This document shows, in pieces, positions 8,259 through 16,420 of a stretch of DNA of 46,435 nt. Under the pieces are notes generated by a model. That model was not told the DNA's origin. It ran no database searches and saw nothing but the letters and a program-made list of their open reading frames with translations. The stretch's first letter is position 1. Each line of letters starts with the position of its first letter. This DNA is from Nocardia brevicatena NBRC 12119 (GTDB lineage Bacteria; Actinomycetota; Actinomycetes; Mycobacteriales; Mycobacteriaceae): NCBI RefSeq assembly GCF_000308495.1, contig NZ_BAFU01000048.1:1-46435 (forward strand), in the 5' to 3' direction. The position numbers were made by a program, and so were the translations under genes.

Positions 8259-11018
8259 ATGCGAGAAACAGTCCGGTCCCTTCCATCGGAGCTGTCGTCG
8301 TTCGTCGGCAGGACCGAGGAGATCGCCGCGCTCACCGCGATGGTCGGCGCGGGCGCGGTGGTTACCGTGGTCGGGCCGGGCGGTTGCGGGAAGACGCGAC
8401 TCGCGTCCCGGCTGTGCCGGGGCACGGCGGCGGAGTGGCCGGATGGGGTGGTCTGGGTCGATCTGGCCGACGAGCACGACGACGAGGCGGTGGCGTACCG
8501 GATCGCCGCCGTGCTCGACCTCGCGATACCCGAGGCATTCCAAGCGCTTCCCGCGTTGGTCGGAGCCCTCGCCGATCGCTCGCTGCTGCTTGTGCTGGAC
8601 AACTGTGAGCAGGTTGTCCGTGGTGCGGCCGAGGCCGTTGCGGCGTTGTCGAGCGGTTGTCGTCGGCTGGGAATCCTGGCCACCGGTCGTGAACCCTTCG
8701 GTATAGAGGGCGAACGGGTGCGGCGGGTGCCGCCATTGGATCTCGCGGATGCGCTGGAGCTGTTTCTTCAGCGCGCCGATATCCACAACGCGGGGCCGGA
8801 GACACGGGCTGCGGCCAGACAGGTCTGCGACCGGCTGGATCGATTGCCGCTCGCTCTGGAACTGGCGGCCGGATGGGCGGGCACGTTATCGCTGCCGCAG
8901 TTGGCGGACTCGCTGCGCGAGCCGTACACGGTGCTCGGCGGGAGCGGCCGCGGGGGACCGTTCCGGCAGCGCACCCTCGCGGAATCGATGCACCGCAGCC
9001 ATGAGCTGCTCGATGCCGACGAGCGGATGCTCTTCCGCCGCCTCGCGGTGTTCGAGCCGGGTTTCGCGATGGCGGCGCCGGCGGCGCTCGGAGGGGTATC
9101 CCCCGCCCGGTTGCTGCGGGCGCTGCGGGGTCTCGTCGACAAGTCCCTGGTCGCCGCGGACACCACCCTGGAGGTGGCGCGTTATCGGATGCTGGGGGTG
9201 GTGCGCGAGTACGCGCTGCTGCGGTTGGCAGAAGCAGGGGAGACCGAGTCCGTGCAGCGCGCGCATCTGCGCTACTACCTCGAATACGTCGAGCGTGCCA
9301 GACCCCTGCTGGATACCGACAAGGATTCCTGGCGGGCCGCCATCGGTGTCGAGTATCCGAACCTTCGGGCCGCGATCGAGCGAGGATTGACGCTCGAGCC
9401 CACGCTCGCCCGCCGCCTCACCGCCGGATTGGCCTGGTTCTGGCACCTGGGCTCGTACGGTCTTGAAGGGATGCGGCTCCTGCGTTCGGCGATCGAAGCG
9501 GGGCGTGAAGAACGCGACCGGTTACAGGCCGCGCTCCTCGTCGCATCGGCTCTGGTCGCCGATACCGCGCTGCCCGGCGGCGCCGGGTACGACGCGGCGC
9601 GTGCCGCGGCCGAGTTGGCCACCGAGACCGGGGCGCAGGATATCGGTCGATTGGCGCGGGTGTTGTGCGCGGTGGGGCGGCTCGGCAGCGACCTCGACGC
9701 GTCCTATGCCGAAGCATGCGCCGTACGCGATGACGCCGACCGCGCCGGAGACGGCTTCGTCGCCGACTCGGCGCGGGCGCTGTGCGGTCTGGTGCATCTG
9801 CTGCGCGACGGGCCGGTGGCGGCCGTCGAACGGCTGGAGCCCGCGGTGGATCGGCTGCTGCGCCGTGGTGAACGCGCGATCGCGTCGTCGGGTCTGGCCT
9901 GGCTTTCCGCCGCGACCGCGCAGACGGGTGAGCTCGACCGGGCCGCCGAGCTCGCCGAACGCGCGGTATCCACCGCCGAGCCGTTGCGCGATTTCCACCG
10001 GATCGGGGTCGCCCGGGCGTCCTCGGCCGAGGTGCTCGTACGCCGGGGACGTCTCACGGAGGCCGCGGCGGTCCTCGCGCCGATCGAAACCCTGATCGAG
10101 GGAATCCGACCCCGGCCGTTCGTACCCGGTTGGGAACGGGTACACGCCCTGCTCGCGCTCGCGCGAAGAGATCCGGACAGCGCGGTGGACTGGTGCCGCC
10201 GGGAAACGCGTGGCGCCGATCCCGACAAGGCGCCGACCCCGTGGACCGCCGTGGTCCTCGTGCGCGCGCTGCGCGCCCGGGCGGGGCGTCATGACCGGGC
10301 GACGGAAGCGCGGGACGGGCCGGTGCGGGCGGCCCGTCGGCCGGATGTCGCGGCAGGCCGCGACCTCGAGGCGGCCGCGGGAATACTGGCCGCGTTGGGA
10401 CAGTCGCCGATGGTGCGGATCGTGCCCGCGTTGCAGGCCACCGTCATCGATGAACAGGCCCACCTACTGCGCGCCGACGATATCGAACAAGCGCTGCGCC
10501 TGCACCACGAGGCACTGCGCATTCGCGTCGACCACGGCCTGCTGCTCGACTGCGTGGACAGCCTCGAGGCGCTGGCGGCGGTACTGGCTGCTCGCGGCAC
10601 CGCGGACAAGGCCGCGATCCTGCTCGGCGCCACGGAACGGGCACGGGTCGAGACCGGGACCGTACCGGGCCACGAGATCACCGACCTGCGTCCCCGCCTG
10701 GAAACCCGGTTGGGCGCGGCCTTTCCCGGACACCTCGAGGACGGACGGGCCATGCCGTTGCGGCGGGCGATCGACTACACCACCAAGACCAGGGGTCGGC
10801 GCGCCCGGCCGGAAACCGGATGGGAGAGTCTGACACCGACCGAGCGGTCCGTCGTCGAACTGGCCGCGTCGGGGCTGTCCAATCCCGACATCGCGGCCCG
10901 GTTGTTCATCGGCCGCGGTACCGTCAAAACACACCTGTCCCATATCTACACCAAGCTCGGCATCGCCAACCGCACCGAGTTGGCCCGGCTGAACGTCCTC
11001 GCCGAGGGTGACCGGTGA
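8259..11018 (+). CDS. LuxR family regulator with N-terminal STAND-type ATPase
   Basis: 919 aa, ATG start. The N-terminus has an NTPase module with Walker A GPGGCGKTRL and Walker B-like LLLVLDNCEQV, followed by an NB-ARC-like segment (DRLDRLPLALELAAGWAG), a long helical TPR-like middle (about 350-820) and a C-terminal LuxR helix-turn-helix (LTPTERSVVELAASGLSNPD then GTVKTHLSHIYTKLGIANRT). This is the architecture of large signal-transducing STAND ATPase regulators, which oligomerise on ATP and ligand binding and activate nearby promoters. The divergent DHFR-like/GyrI-like gene is the obvious candidate target. The inducer cannot be read from sequence. Confidence 0.9.
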   Translation: MRETVRSLPSELSSFVGRTEEIAALTAMVGAGAVVTVVGPGGCGKTRLASRLCRGTAAEWPDGVVWVDLADEHDDEAVAYRIAAVLDLAIPEAFQALPALVGALADRSLLLVLDNCEQVVRGAAEAVAALSSGCRRLGILATGREPFGIEGERVRRVPPLDLADALELFLQRADIHNAGPETRAAARQVCDRLDRLPLALELAAGWAGTLSLPQLADSLREPYTVLGGSGRGGPFRQRTLAESMHRSHELLDADERMLFRRLAVFEPGFAMAAPAALGGVSPARLLRALRGLVDKSLVAADTTLEVARYRMLGVVREYALLRLAEAGETESVQRAHLRYYLEYVERARPLLDTDKDSWRAAIGVEYPNLRAAIERGLTLEPTLARRLTAGLAWFWHLGSYGLEGMRLLRSAIEAGREERDRLQAALLVASALVADTALPGGAGYDAARAAAELATETGAQDIGRLARVLCAVGRLGSDLDASYAEACAVRDDADRAGDGFVADSARALCGLVHLLRDGPVAAVERLEPAVDRLLRRGERAIASSGLAWLSAATAQTGELDRAAELAERAVSTAEPLRDFHRIGVARASSAEVLVRRGRLTEAAAVLAPIETLIEGIRPRPFVPGWERVHALLALARRDPDSAVDWCRRETRGADPDKAPTPWTAVVLVRALRARAGRHDRATEARDGPVRAARRPDVAAGRDLEAAAGILAALGQSPMVRIVPALQATVIDEQAHLLRADDIEQALRLHHEALRIRVDHGLLLDCVDSLEALAAVLAARGTADKAAILLGATERARVETGTVPGHEITDLRPRLETRLGAAFPGHLEDGRAMPLRRAIDYTTKTRGRRARPETGWESLTPTERSVVELAASGLSNPDIAARLFIGRGTVKTHLSHIYTKLGIANRTELARLNVLAEGDR

Positions 11019-11302
11019 GCCCTGTGGCACCGGCCTGCCGATCGGTCGAACCGGTGCCCGGTCACGAGGCGGTTCGTACCGGCGCGCTTCGGTGTTCGTA
11101 TCACCGGTCGAGCACCGTGCTGTCGGTGTTCTCGGTGACGGCCGTATCGGCTCGCGTGTCGATGCCGCACCCGCGGCAGGGCGGGGGCTTCCGCTCGCGC
11201 TGGTGTGCTGTCGAGGAACCGGTAGGCGGGGCAGAGGAATTCGGTTCCTCGGTGTCCCCGAAAAGCTTGCGGCGGGGGAATGCGGTTCCGATACCGATTC
11301 GG
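11019..11302. other. Region without a supported gene upstream of the Ig-like remnant
   Basis: Open frames here have Arg/Gly-rich, unnatural composition. No start with a ribosome site and no recognisable protein is seen. It probably contains debris that preceded the broken Ig-like gene that follows. Confidence 0.4.
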
Positions 11303-11384
11303 GTCGACAGTTCTTCGGGTGGGAGTCGAATATGTTGCGGTCCAACCGTTCGGGCCAGGTGGTGGTCGGCTTCGTTCCGGGTTC
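11303..11384 (+). repeat. Dispersed repeat, copy 1 (5' end of Ig-like secreted-protein gene)
   Basis: About 82 bases around GAGTCGAATATGTTGCGGTC match a second copy at 34792-34875 with few differences. Both hold the leader and first codons (MLRSNR...) of the same gene family. Confidence 0.8.
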
Positions 11385-11540
11385 GCGGTTCTCGCGTTCG
11401 TTGTCGCGACGGGGGTCGTTTCTCTGGGTGCGCCGGTCGCGGCTCCGGGAGATGTCACCACCACTGTGACGTTGTCCGGTAAAGCGGCCAATGGGAGTTT
11501 TTATTCGCCGGCGCAACACGCCCGTGTTCCTGACATTTGA
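11332..11540 (+). pseudogene. Broken Ig-like-domain secreted protein (N-terminal remnant)
   Basis: The ATG at 11332 begins MLRSNRSGQVVVGFVPG. The reading frame then shifts near 11380, and the other frame continues as a signal-peptide core and mature start: FAVLAFVVATGVVSLGAPVA, then APGDVTTTVTLSGKAANGSF. The coding sense collapses at about 11510 and stops at 11540. This looks like the N-terminus of an actinobacterial secreted Ig-like-repeat protein that has lost the rest of its coding region. The other copy, at 34821-35171, keeps a C-terminal Ig-like domain. The frameshift and abrupt loss of homology make a functional product unlikely. Confidence 0.6.
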
Positions 11541-11608
11541 GAGACCCTTCCCAGGGATGATGAACAGGGCCATCCGACCGTCGAAGTGACGGCACCCAGG
11601 GTGTCGGG

Positions 11609-12823
11609 GTGGCTGTTGTCGAGACCATGGCACGTGTCCAAGTGGGCAGCGGTGTCGAACAGTTGGTGTGCCATCCACGACTTCCTCTGGTCGCCGGCTT
11701 GGATTCCGAGCGGCCGGCGGTTCACGTGTGGGATTGTCGGGAACTGCGGGACCTCGGGACCGTGGGTGCCGACTCGGCTGTCTACGGAAATGCGCCCGAT
11801 TGGGAGCGGGCGTAGCGGAGACCCGTTGTGGCGTGGCATCCTGACGAGCCGTTGCTGCTGGTGGCGGGTGAAGGCCCAGCGGTGCGGTGGACTCCTGCGG
11901 GGCAATCCGCACTGGAAGGTCTTCCGGCCCTCGCCGACTACGGTCATCTCGCATTCAGTCCGAACGGTCAAGCCTTGTGGGCATCGCCCTCGTCCGTTGT
12001 CGACCTCGCTTCGGGAGCCCTCGGTATCGGCCCGGCATGGGACACGGGGGTTGCGGCGCATCCGGCCGGCGGTTTGGTGGCCACGCTCCGCAGCGATCAA
12101 GGCACGACGCTCATAGTGTTCGCACGGGTCGATCAAGAGGGCGCGCCCGCGATGCGAGTGCTTCGCCGGGCGCTGATCCTGGATGTCGATGGCTACGAGA
12201 CGCCGATCTTCAGTGCGGACGGGCGCCACTTGGCGATTCGAGGCAACGCGTACGTGAACTCACTGGCCGTATTCGAGTTCCCCTCGCTCGAGCGCGTTCT
12301 GGAAACAACGCTGGGGGAACCCTATCCGGGCTACGACTCGCACGAGTGGCTCGAGCGAATGCGCTCGTGGTCGCGATACAACATCGCGTTCGGAGCCCAA
12401 CCCGGAGTGCTCTGGATCGGAACGCCGACCGGGGCTCTGGTGGAAGTCGATCTGGACGATCAGAGCGCGGTCGAGCACGACGCGGTGGTTGGCTCCCCGG
12501 TGACCGCACTGACCGCCACGGCGACAGGCGAGCTCGTTGTCGCCACTGCCGGCGGCGATCTCGTGCTCTTGTCGGTGCATGCTGCCTCCGCAAAGATCGA
12601 TCCCACGGACAGCGGCTCGTTGCGTGCCCTGGTTGCTGCATTCTTGGACTCCACCTGTGAGGTTCCCGACGACGGTGACCTCGAGACGGATCTGTTCCTC
12701 ACCGATGGATCGCGGACCTGGGAGCCGGGCGACCTGGCGGCGGTAACCACCGCAACCTCGACGGATCCGACCTGGCTGCAACGTCAAGCGGCCATCAACA
12801 ACACCCGCGATCGGGAAAAATGA
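11609..12823 (+). pseudogene. WD40-like beta-propeller protein interrupted by an in-frame TAG
   Basis: A single reading frame runs from GTG 11609 to TGA 12823 (405 codons) but is broken by TAG at 11813-11815. The first 68 codons (VEQLVCHPRLPLVAGLDSER, PAVHVWD) and the part after the stop (VVAWHPDEPLLLVAGEG, HLAFSPNGQALW, GVAAHPAGGLVATL, ETPIFSADGRHLAI) show the repeating blades of a WD40/beta-propeller protein. A GTG at 11828 could start a shorter product of 331 aa, but that would lack the first blade and has no good ribosome site. I regard it as a recent nonsense pseudogene or a truncated allele. A C-terminal tail of about 100 residues has no identified domain. Confidence 0.6.
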
Positions 12824-12937
12824 CGACAACTCGCCTCGAGCAGAGGAGCGGTCCTTTGTGGACCCGGTCGCAGGTGGTGAGGGTGTGGATGGCGGCAGGT
12901 CGATGTCGGGGTTGGTGGCGAAGAGGATCGTCTTCCG

Positions 12938-13145
12938 ATGCCCGGCATCCTGTCGTGCGCTGATCCGCTCAACCAGCGACGAACCGATCCTCACTTTGCC
13001 GCAGAGACCGCTGCGGCTCGCGAACTCGGTGCGACCGTCGGGTTGATCGACCACGACCTGCTGTTGGCCGGTGATGCCGCGGCGGCGGTTCGGAATGTCC
13101 CCGCGACATCGGGCCCGCCTGGTATCGCGCTGGATGGTCCCCTCG
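12938..13145 (+). pseudogene. N-terminal fragment of an ATP-grasp-type protein
   Basis: The frame from 12938 reads ILSCADPLNQRRTDPHFAAE then ELGATVGLIDHDLLLAGDAA, which resembles the N-terminus of actinobacterial ATP-grasp proteins that begin with a CADPLNPRRVDEHF-like stretch. The conserved continuation is only recovered by switching frames near 13110 (GPAWYR in one frame, WMVP in the next), and nothing of the ATP-grasp core follows. It runs into the 3' end of the opposite-strand gene at 13203. Identification is by recalled family pattern, hence moderate confidence. Confidence 0.4.
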
Positions 13146-13202
13146 ACCTGGTGGCGGTGCGGACGGCGCCGGTCGGTCGGCCATGCGGAAGGCCTCGACC
13201 TG

Positions 13203-13715
13203 CTAATCACCGCGGGCAGGTCGGCCGGCGTCGACCCATTTCTGGTGTCGTTTGACGGCGCGATCGTAGATCCAAGAGATTTCTTTTCCGGAGCGTCGGT
13301 TGAAGGCCAGACCGATCATGTGTTGCAGGTCGTGGAATGCGGTCCACATAGGGGAGTCGATGACGGCCAGCGGTTCGGGGCGTTCGGGTGGGTTGGGGGG
13401 TAGCGCGACCCAGGTGCCGTCGAGAGCACGGCGGAATGTCTCTCCGATAGCGTAGAAGAAGCGCAGGCCGATCTCGAGGTTTCCCTCGGAGAACATGTCG
13501 TGCTCAGTGGGGTAGCGAAGCAGTATCTGCTGTTCGGCTATGACGAGGCCTTCGCGGGTGTAGAGGTGGCCGTCGAGTTCGGGGACATCGTGGCGGATGA
13601 ACTCGGTCTCCATGGCCGCTTCCTGCATCTGCAGCCAGCTCTGGAAGTCTTCGTCGTGCCGGCTCGCCTGATACTCCGGGGGTTCCCTGAGCGGGTTCTG
13701 CTTGTTCGAGGTCAT
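13203..13715 (-). CDS. Hypothetical protein, candidate immunity protein
   Basis: 170 aa. The start follows GGGAG on its strand. It is rich in acidic and aromatic residues (GHLYTREGLVIAEQQILLRY, GLRFFYAIGETFRRALDGTW, AFHDLQHMIGLAFNRRSGKE), cytosolic, with no membrane segment or signal peptide. I do not recognise the family. It begins 32 bases after the stop of the toxin-like C-terminal fragment at 13748-13930 on the same strand, the normal position of an immunity gene behind a polymorphic or type VII-secreted toxin. It is the only intact gene in a stretch of pseudogenes, which suggests it is retained for a reason. Function is inference from position only. Confidence 0.65.
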   Translation of the reverse strand: MTSNKQNPLREPPEYQASRHDEDFQSWLQMQEAAMETEFIRHDVPELDGHLYTREGLVIAEQQILLRYPTEHDMFSEGNLEIGLRFFYAIGETFRRALDGTWVALPPNPPERPEPLAVIDSPMWTAFHDLQHMIGLAFNRRSGKEISWIYDRAVKRHQKWVDAGRPARGD

Positions 13716-13747
13716 CCGTTCTCCCGGGTCCGCGCCGTGTGCTCGCG

Positions 13748-13930
13748 CTATTCGTAGTGGTAGTCGACGGTGAACTGGTCTCCGTCCTCGGCCTTCGATC
13801 GGTTCAGCTCGGCTTGCCGGCTGGGCGAAACAGGCGCTTTTAGGTTATAGATGATCTTGTCACCGAGGTCGAGGATCTGCTCGTCTTTCTCCGGTCGCTC
13901 ACCGGCGAGGTGGTCTTCGCGCAACACCTG
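13748..13930 (-). pseudogene. C-terminal fragment of an unidentified (toxin-like) protein
   Basis: About 60 codons ending in GDQFTVDYHYE, with the segment HLAGERPEKDEQILDLGDKI before it, have clear coding character. There is no start codon, and immediately upstream lies the end of an unrelated helicase-like remnant, so the N-terminal part was lost. A compact hydrophilic C-terminus directly upstream of a small acidic gene fits the C-terminal toxin module of a polymorphic toxin; I cannot name the fold. Confidence 0.4.
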
Positions 13931-13946
13931 ACCGGCGGACGAGCAC

Positions 13947-14750
13947 TCAACCGACGCGGAGAAACCGCACCTTCTCACCGAGCACTCGGCGCGCACCGTC
14001 GAGATCGGCGAGCCGAGCGGAGACGGTCGCCGCGGCGAGATCCGGCGGGAGCACATCGGAGAACTTCAGCCCGCGCACAGCCCGCCCATCGGCGGCGGGC
14101 AGCTCGAGAGCGGGGAGCCCTGCGCGTACTGTCGCGAGGGCCCCTCGCCACATATCGGCGGTGAGATCGGGCCGTAGTGCGATGCCGAAATCATCCGGGG
14201 CCGAAATCATCCGGGCGACGCCCCGCGGCGACTGTCGACAGTGCGGCGGCCGTCGTGGCGTTGGCTCGATACCCCGCCCACGTCCACCACCGCGCCGCGC
14301 CGGGTGTGGTGTGGATGATTGTCGCCTCGGCGTCGACCGTGCTGCCGGTCCGGGTGGCGCGGAGTTCCGCCGGCCGGGCCGCTGCCCGGCGGGTGAGGTC
14401 GACGGGCGGATCGATTCCGCACAGCACATCGCGTAGTGCGCGGGTGAGCTCGAACGAGAGGCCACGGATTCCGAGATCGGCCCATTTCGCGATGCCCCCG
14501 CCGTCGGCGGGCTCGACGAACACCCGGCGCCGTGCCCAGTCGATATAGCCGACCCGCCGGCCGCGCCCCCGAGCAGCAGACGGCAGTGTGTCGGGGTGGA
14601 ATCCGAAGATGAGGGCCGGCCCGCCGAATGCGCCGACGGATCGAACATCTTCAACCGCACCACACCGGGGTGCCGGAACTGGTTCAGTGCGGCCGCCTCC
14701 CGCTGGGCGGCATCCTCCACCGATTTGCGGGCATGTGGCTTTGAGGACAC
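13947..14750 (-). pseudogene. 3' remnant of a large DEAD/DEAH (Lhr-like) helicase gene, frameshifted at least twice
   Basis: Three frames must be joined: REAAALNQFRHPGVVRLKMF (about 14645-14705), then IFGFHPDTLPSAARG, WADLGIRGLSFELTRALRDV and RWWTWAGYRANATTAAALS (about 14200-14620), then PDDFGIALRPDLTADMWRGA and GLKFSDVLPPDLAAATVSAR to the stop at 13947. The motifs RWWTWAGYRANAT and GLKFS.ALPP.LA..T..ARLADLDGA fit my memory of the C-terminus of actinobacterial Lhr-type helicases. The first piece alone could be mistaken for a protein-kinase segment. The frameshift at 14184-14215 is caused by a 16-bp tandem duplication. No helicase motor motifs remain. Confidence 0.5.
14184..14215. repeat. 16-bp perfect tandem duplication that breaks a gene
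   Basis: GCCGAAATCATCCGGG occurs twice head to tail (14184-14199, 14200-14215). On the minus strand, removing one copy restores a continuous reading frame (RRPDDFGIALRPDL) through the helicase-like remnant. Confidence 0.95.
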
Positions 14751-14795
14751 TCTCCAGCGCAGAAAGTCTCGCAGGCCGCGACGGCGATAGGATCG

Positions 14796-15908
14796 TCAGC
14801 CCGGAAGCAACCGCAGCGCGGTGTTCCGCACAGCGATACCCGCAGACGTGGCCGGGACCAGAAACGCCTTCGCCGCCCTGACACCCCGCTGCTTCCGTTC
14901 AACCACACGGCGGTGCCGCCGCTCGTACCGCAGCAATGCCGCCGCCGGATCATCGGGTGTGGTGGTGAGTTCCTCGGCCAGTGTGTGAGCCCCGACCATC
15001 GCGTTGGACGAACCATCACCGAACAACGACACACACGACGCCGCGTCGCCAACCAACGTCACCGGGCCCTGCGACCATTGCGGCAGCCGTACCCGGCTGA
15101 CCGCGTCACAGTACAGATCACCGGCCTTGCGGACCTGGTCGACGGCGTCGGCGAAAACGCCCGAGTTCCCGGTGAATTCCGCGGTCACCAGTTGCTTGTG
15201 CAACGGTAGGTCCCGCGCACTGAACCCGGCCACCGCCGCGTGTCGGAACATGAACACCACCCCACCGGCAGGATGCGTGCCCACCACCCGACCCGGCGTG
15301 TTGTACAACACCACATCGCGATCGTCGCCGCCATAGGCCGCCAGCGGCAGTGTCGCCACATACATGCCCAAATGCCGGACGAATTGGCTTTCCGGCCCGA
15401 ACACCAGCCGCCGCACCGTCGAATGCAAGCCGTCGGCTCCCACCACCAGATCGAATCGGCCCGCACTGCCGCCGGAGAAGGTCACGTCCACACCACCGGG
15501 GTCCGGGGCGAGCGCGGCGATGGAGTCGCCGAACCGGACCCGCGCATGCTCCCGCATGGCATCCAGCAATGCCGCCGCCAGCTCGGCACGTCCGATTTCC
15601 AGCTCTCGATCACCGGCCGACCCTTGAAACGCGGACAATCGCACCGTGGCCGCCGGCGCACCGCCGGCACCCACGAAAACCAGTCGCTGGGCACCGGTTG
15701 CGGCCTCGCGCAGCCGCGGCATGACCCCCATCTTCTCGGCCACATCCACCGCCGCGCCTCTCACATCGACCGGGCTGCCGCTGGAGCGCTGCTCGGTCGC
15801 GCGCTCGACAACCGTGACATCGAACCCTGCACGGCCCAACCAAAAGCCCAGCGTCGCCCCCGCGATCCCGGCCCCACTGACCAGCACCGACCTAGGCACG
15901 GACAACAC
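14796..15908 (-). CDS. FAD-dependent monooxygenase (UbiH/PHBH-like)
   Basis: 370 aa, GTG start with GGACGGAG just upstream. The N-terminal FAD motif SVLVSGAGIAGATLGFWLGR is followed by ERATEQRSSGSPVDVRG, the middle motif DLVVGADGLHSTVRRLVFG and the second FAD motif GPVTLVGDAASCVSLFGDGS. These are the three standard motifs of class A flavoprotein aromatic hydroxylases and of Tet(X)-like enzymes. The length is typical. No membrane segment is seen. It stands alone between pseudogenes and an empty region, so no pathway partner is apparent; substrate unknown. Confidence 0.85.
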   Translation of the reverse strand: MLSVPRSVLVSGAGIAGATLGFWLGRAGFDVTVVERATEQRSSGSPVDVRGAAVDVAEKMGVMPRLREAATGAQRLVFVGAGGAPAATVRLSAFQGSAGDRELEIGRAELAAALLDAMREHARVRFGDSIAALAPDPGGVDVTFSGGSAGRFDLVVGADGLHSTVRRLVFGPESQFVRHLGMYVATLPLAAYGGDDRDVVLYNTPGRVVGTHPAGGVVFMFRHAAVAGFSARDLPLHKQLVTAEFTGNSGVFADAVDQVRKAGDLYCDAVSRVRLPQWSQGPVTLVGDAASCVSLFGDGSSNAMVGAHTLAEELTTTPDDPAAALLRYERRHRRVVERKQRGVRAAKAFLVPATSAGIAVRNTALRLLPG

Positions 15909-16420
15909 CTACTCCGTCCGGAGCGCACGCCGGCCCTGCGGTAGGTCTTTCAGCAGCGCCGTATTCGATCGCCTGCTTGTATGGAACAGCGACGTCGGCT
16001 GTCGGCATCAGCGCTAGCACACCCACCACCGTCTTCCGAGCCGAGCCCAGGATCCCGCGGAATGCGGGCCTGCGCTGCCGACCAGACTTCCCGGCGCACC
16101 CACCCGTAAAGATGGCATACAGAACACGACCGAGGCAAACCCGGTACCAAGACGACCGGCCCTTCCGAGGCATGAAGTCGGCCACAGTGAACGTCAACCA
16201 CCCTACGCAACCGAACCGGCAATGTCGGCATCGGCAGCCGCGAATTATGTTGGTGCAGAGAAGAAATACCGAGGCGGTAAGCACCGCGGAACCACGCACC
16301 CGGCCGGCGGAGATACGCATTGGTCGACACGTGGCATGGCCGAAACGGTGGTCGACCAGGTGTACGCAGGTGCCTTCGATGACGCCGGTGGCGATGGACC
16401 ATCTCGGGGTGGTGTGTGGC
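15909..16420. other. 512-base region without a confident gene
   Basis: Both strands have open frames, the longest being a minus-strand frame from 16320 that runs into the monooxygenase gene. It contains a Cys-rich segment and GRVLYAIFTGGCAGKSG. None shows a ribosome site plus a recognisable family. The sequence is less GC-biased at third positions than its neighbours and may hold decayed coding DNA. Confidence 0.4.

Noticed and set aside
6733-8706. 657-codon plus-strand open frame crossing the terminator and the DHFR-like gene
   Set aside because: It is mostly antisense to a well-supported gene and crosses a strong terminator hairpin. Only the first about 50 codons look protein-like and they lack a start.
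8259-11018. Possibility that the repeated TPR-like middle is a DNA repeat or CRISPR-like array
   Set aside because: No repeated DNA units of fixed length; it is ordinary helical protein sequence. No CRISPR array was seen anywhere in the window.
14645-14705. Kinase-like stretch REAAALNQFRHPGVVRL
   Set aside because: Could suggest a protein kinase, but no Gly loop or catalytic loop is nearby, and the continuous context fits a helicase-type C-terminus better.
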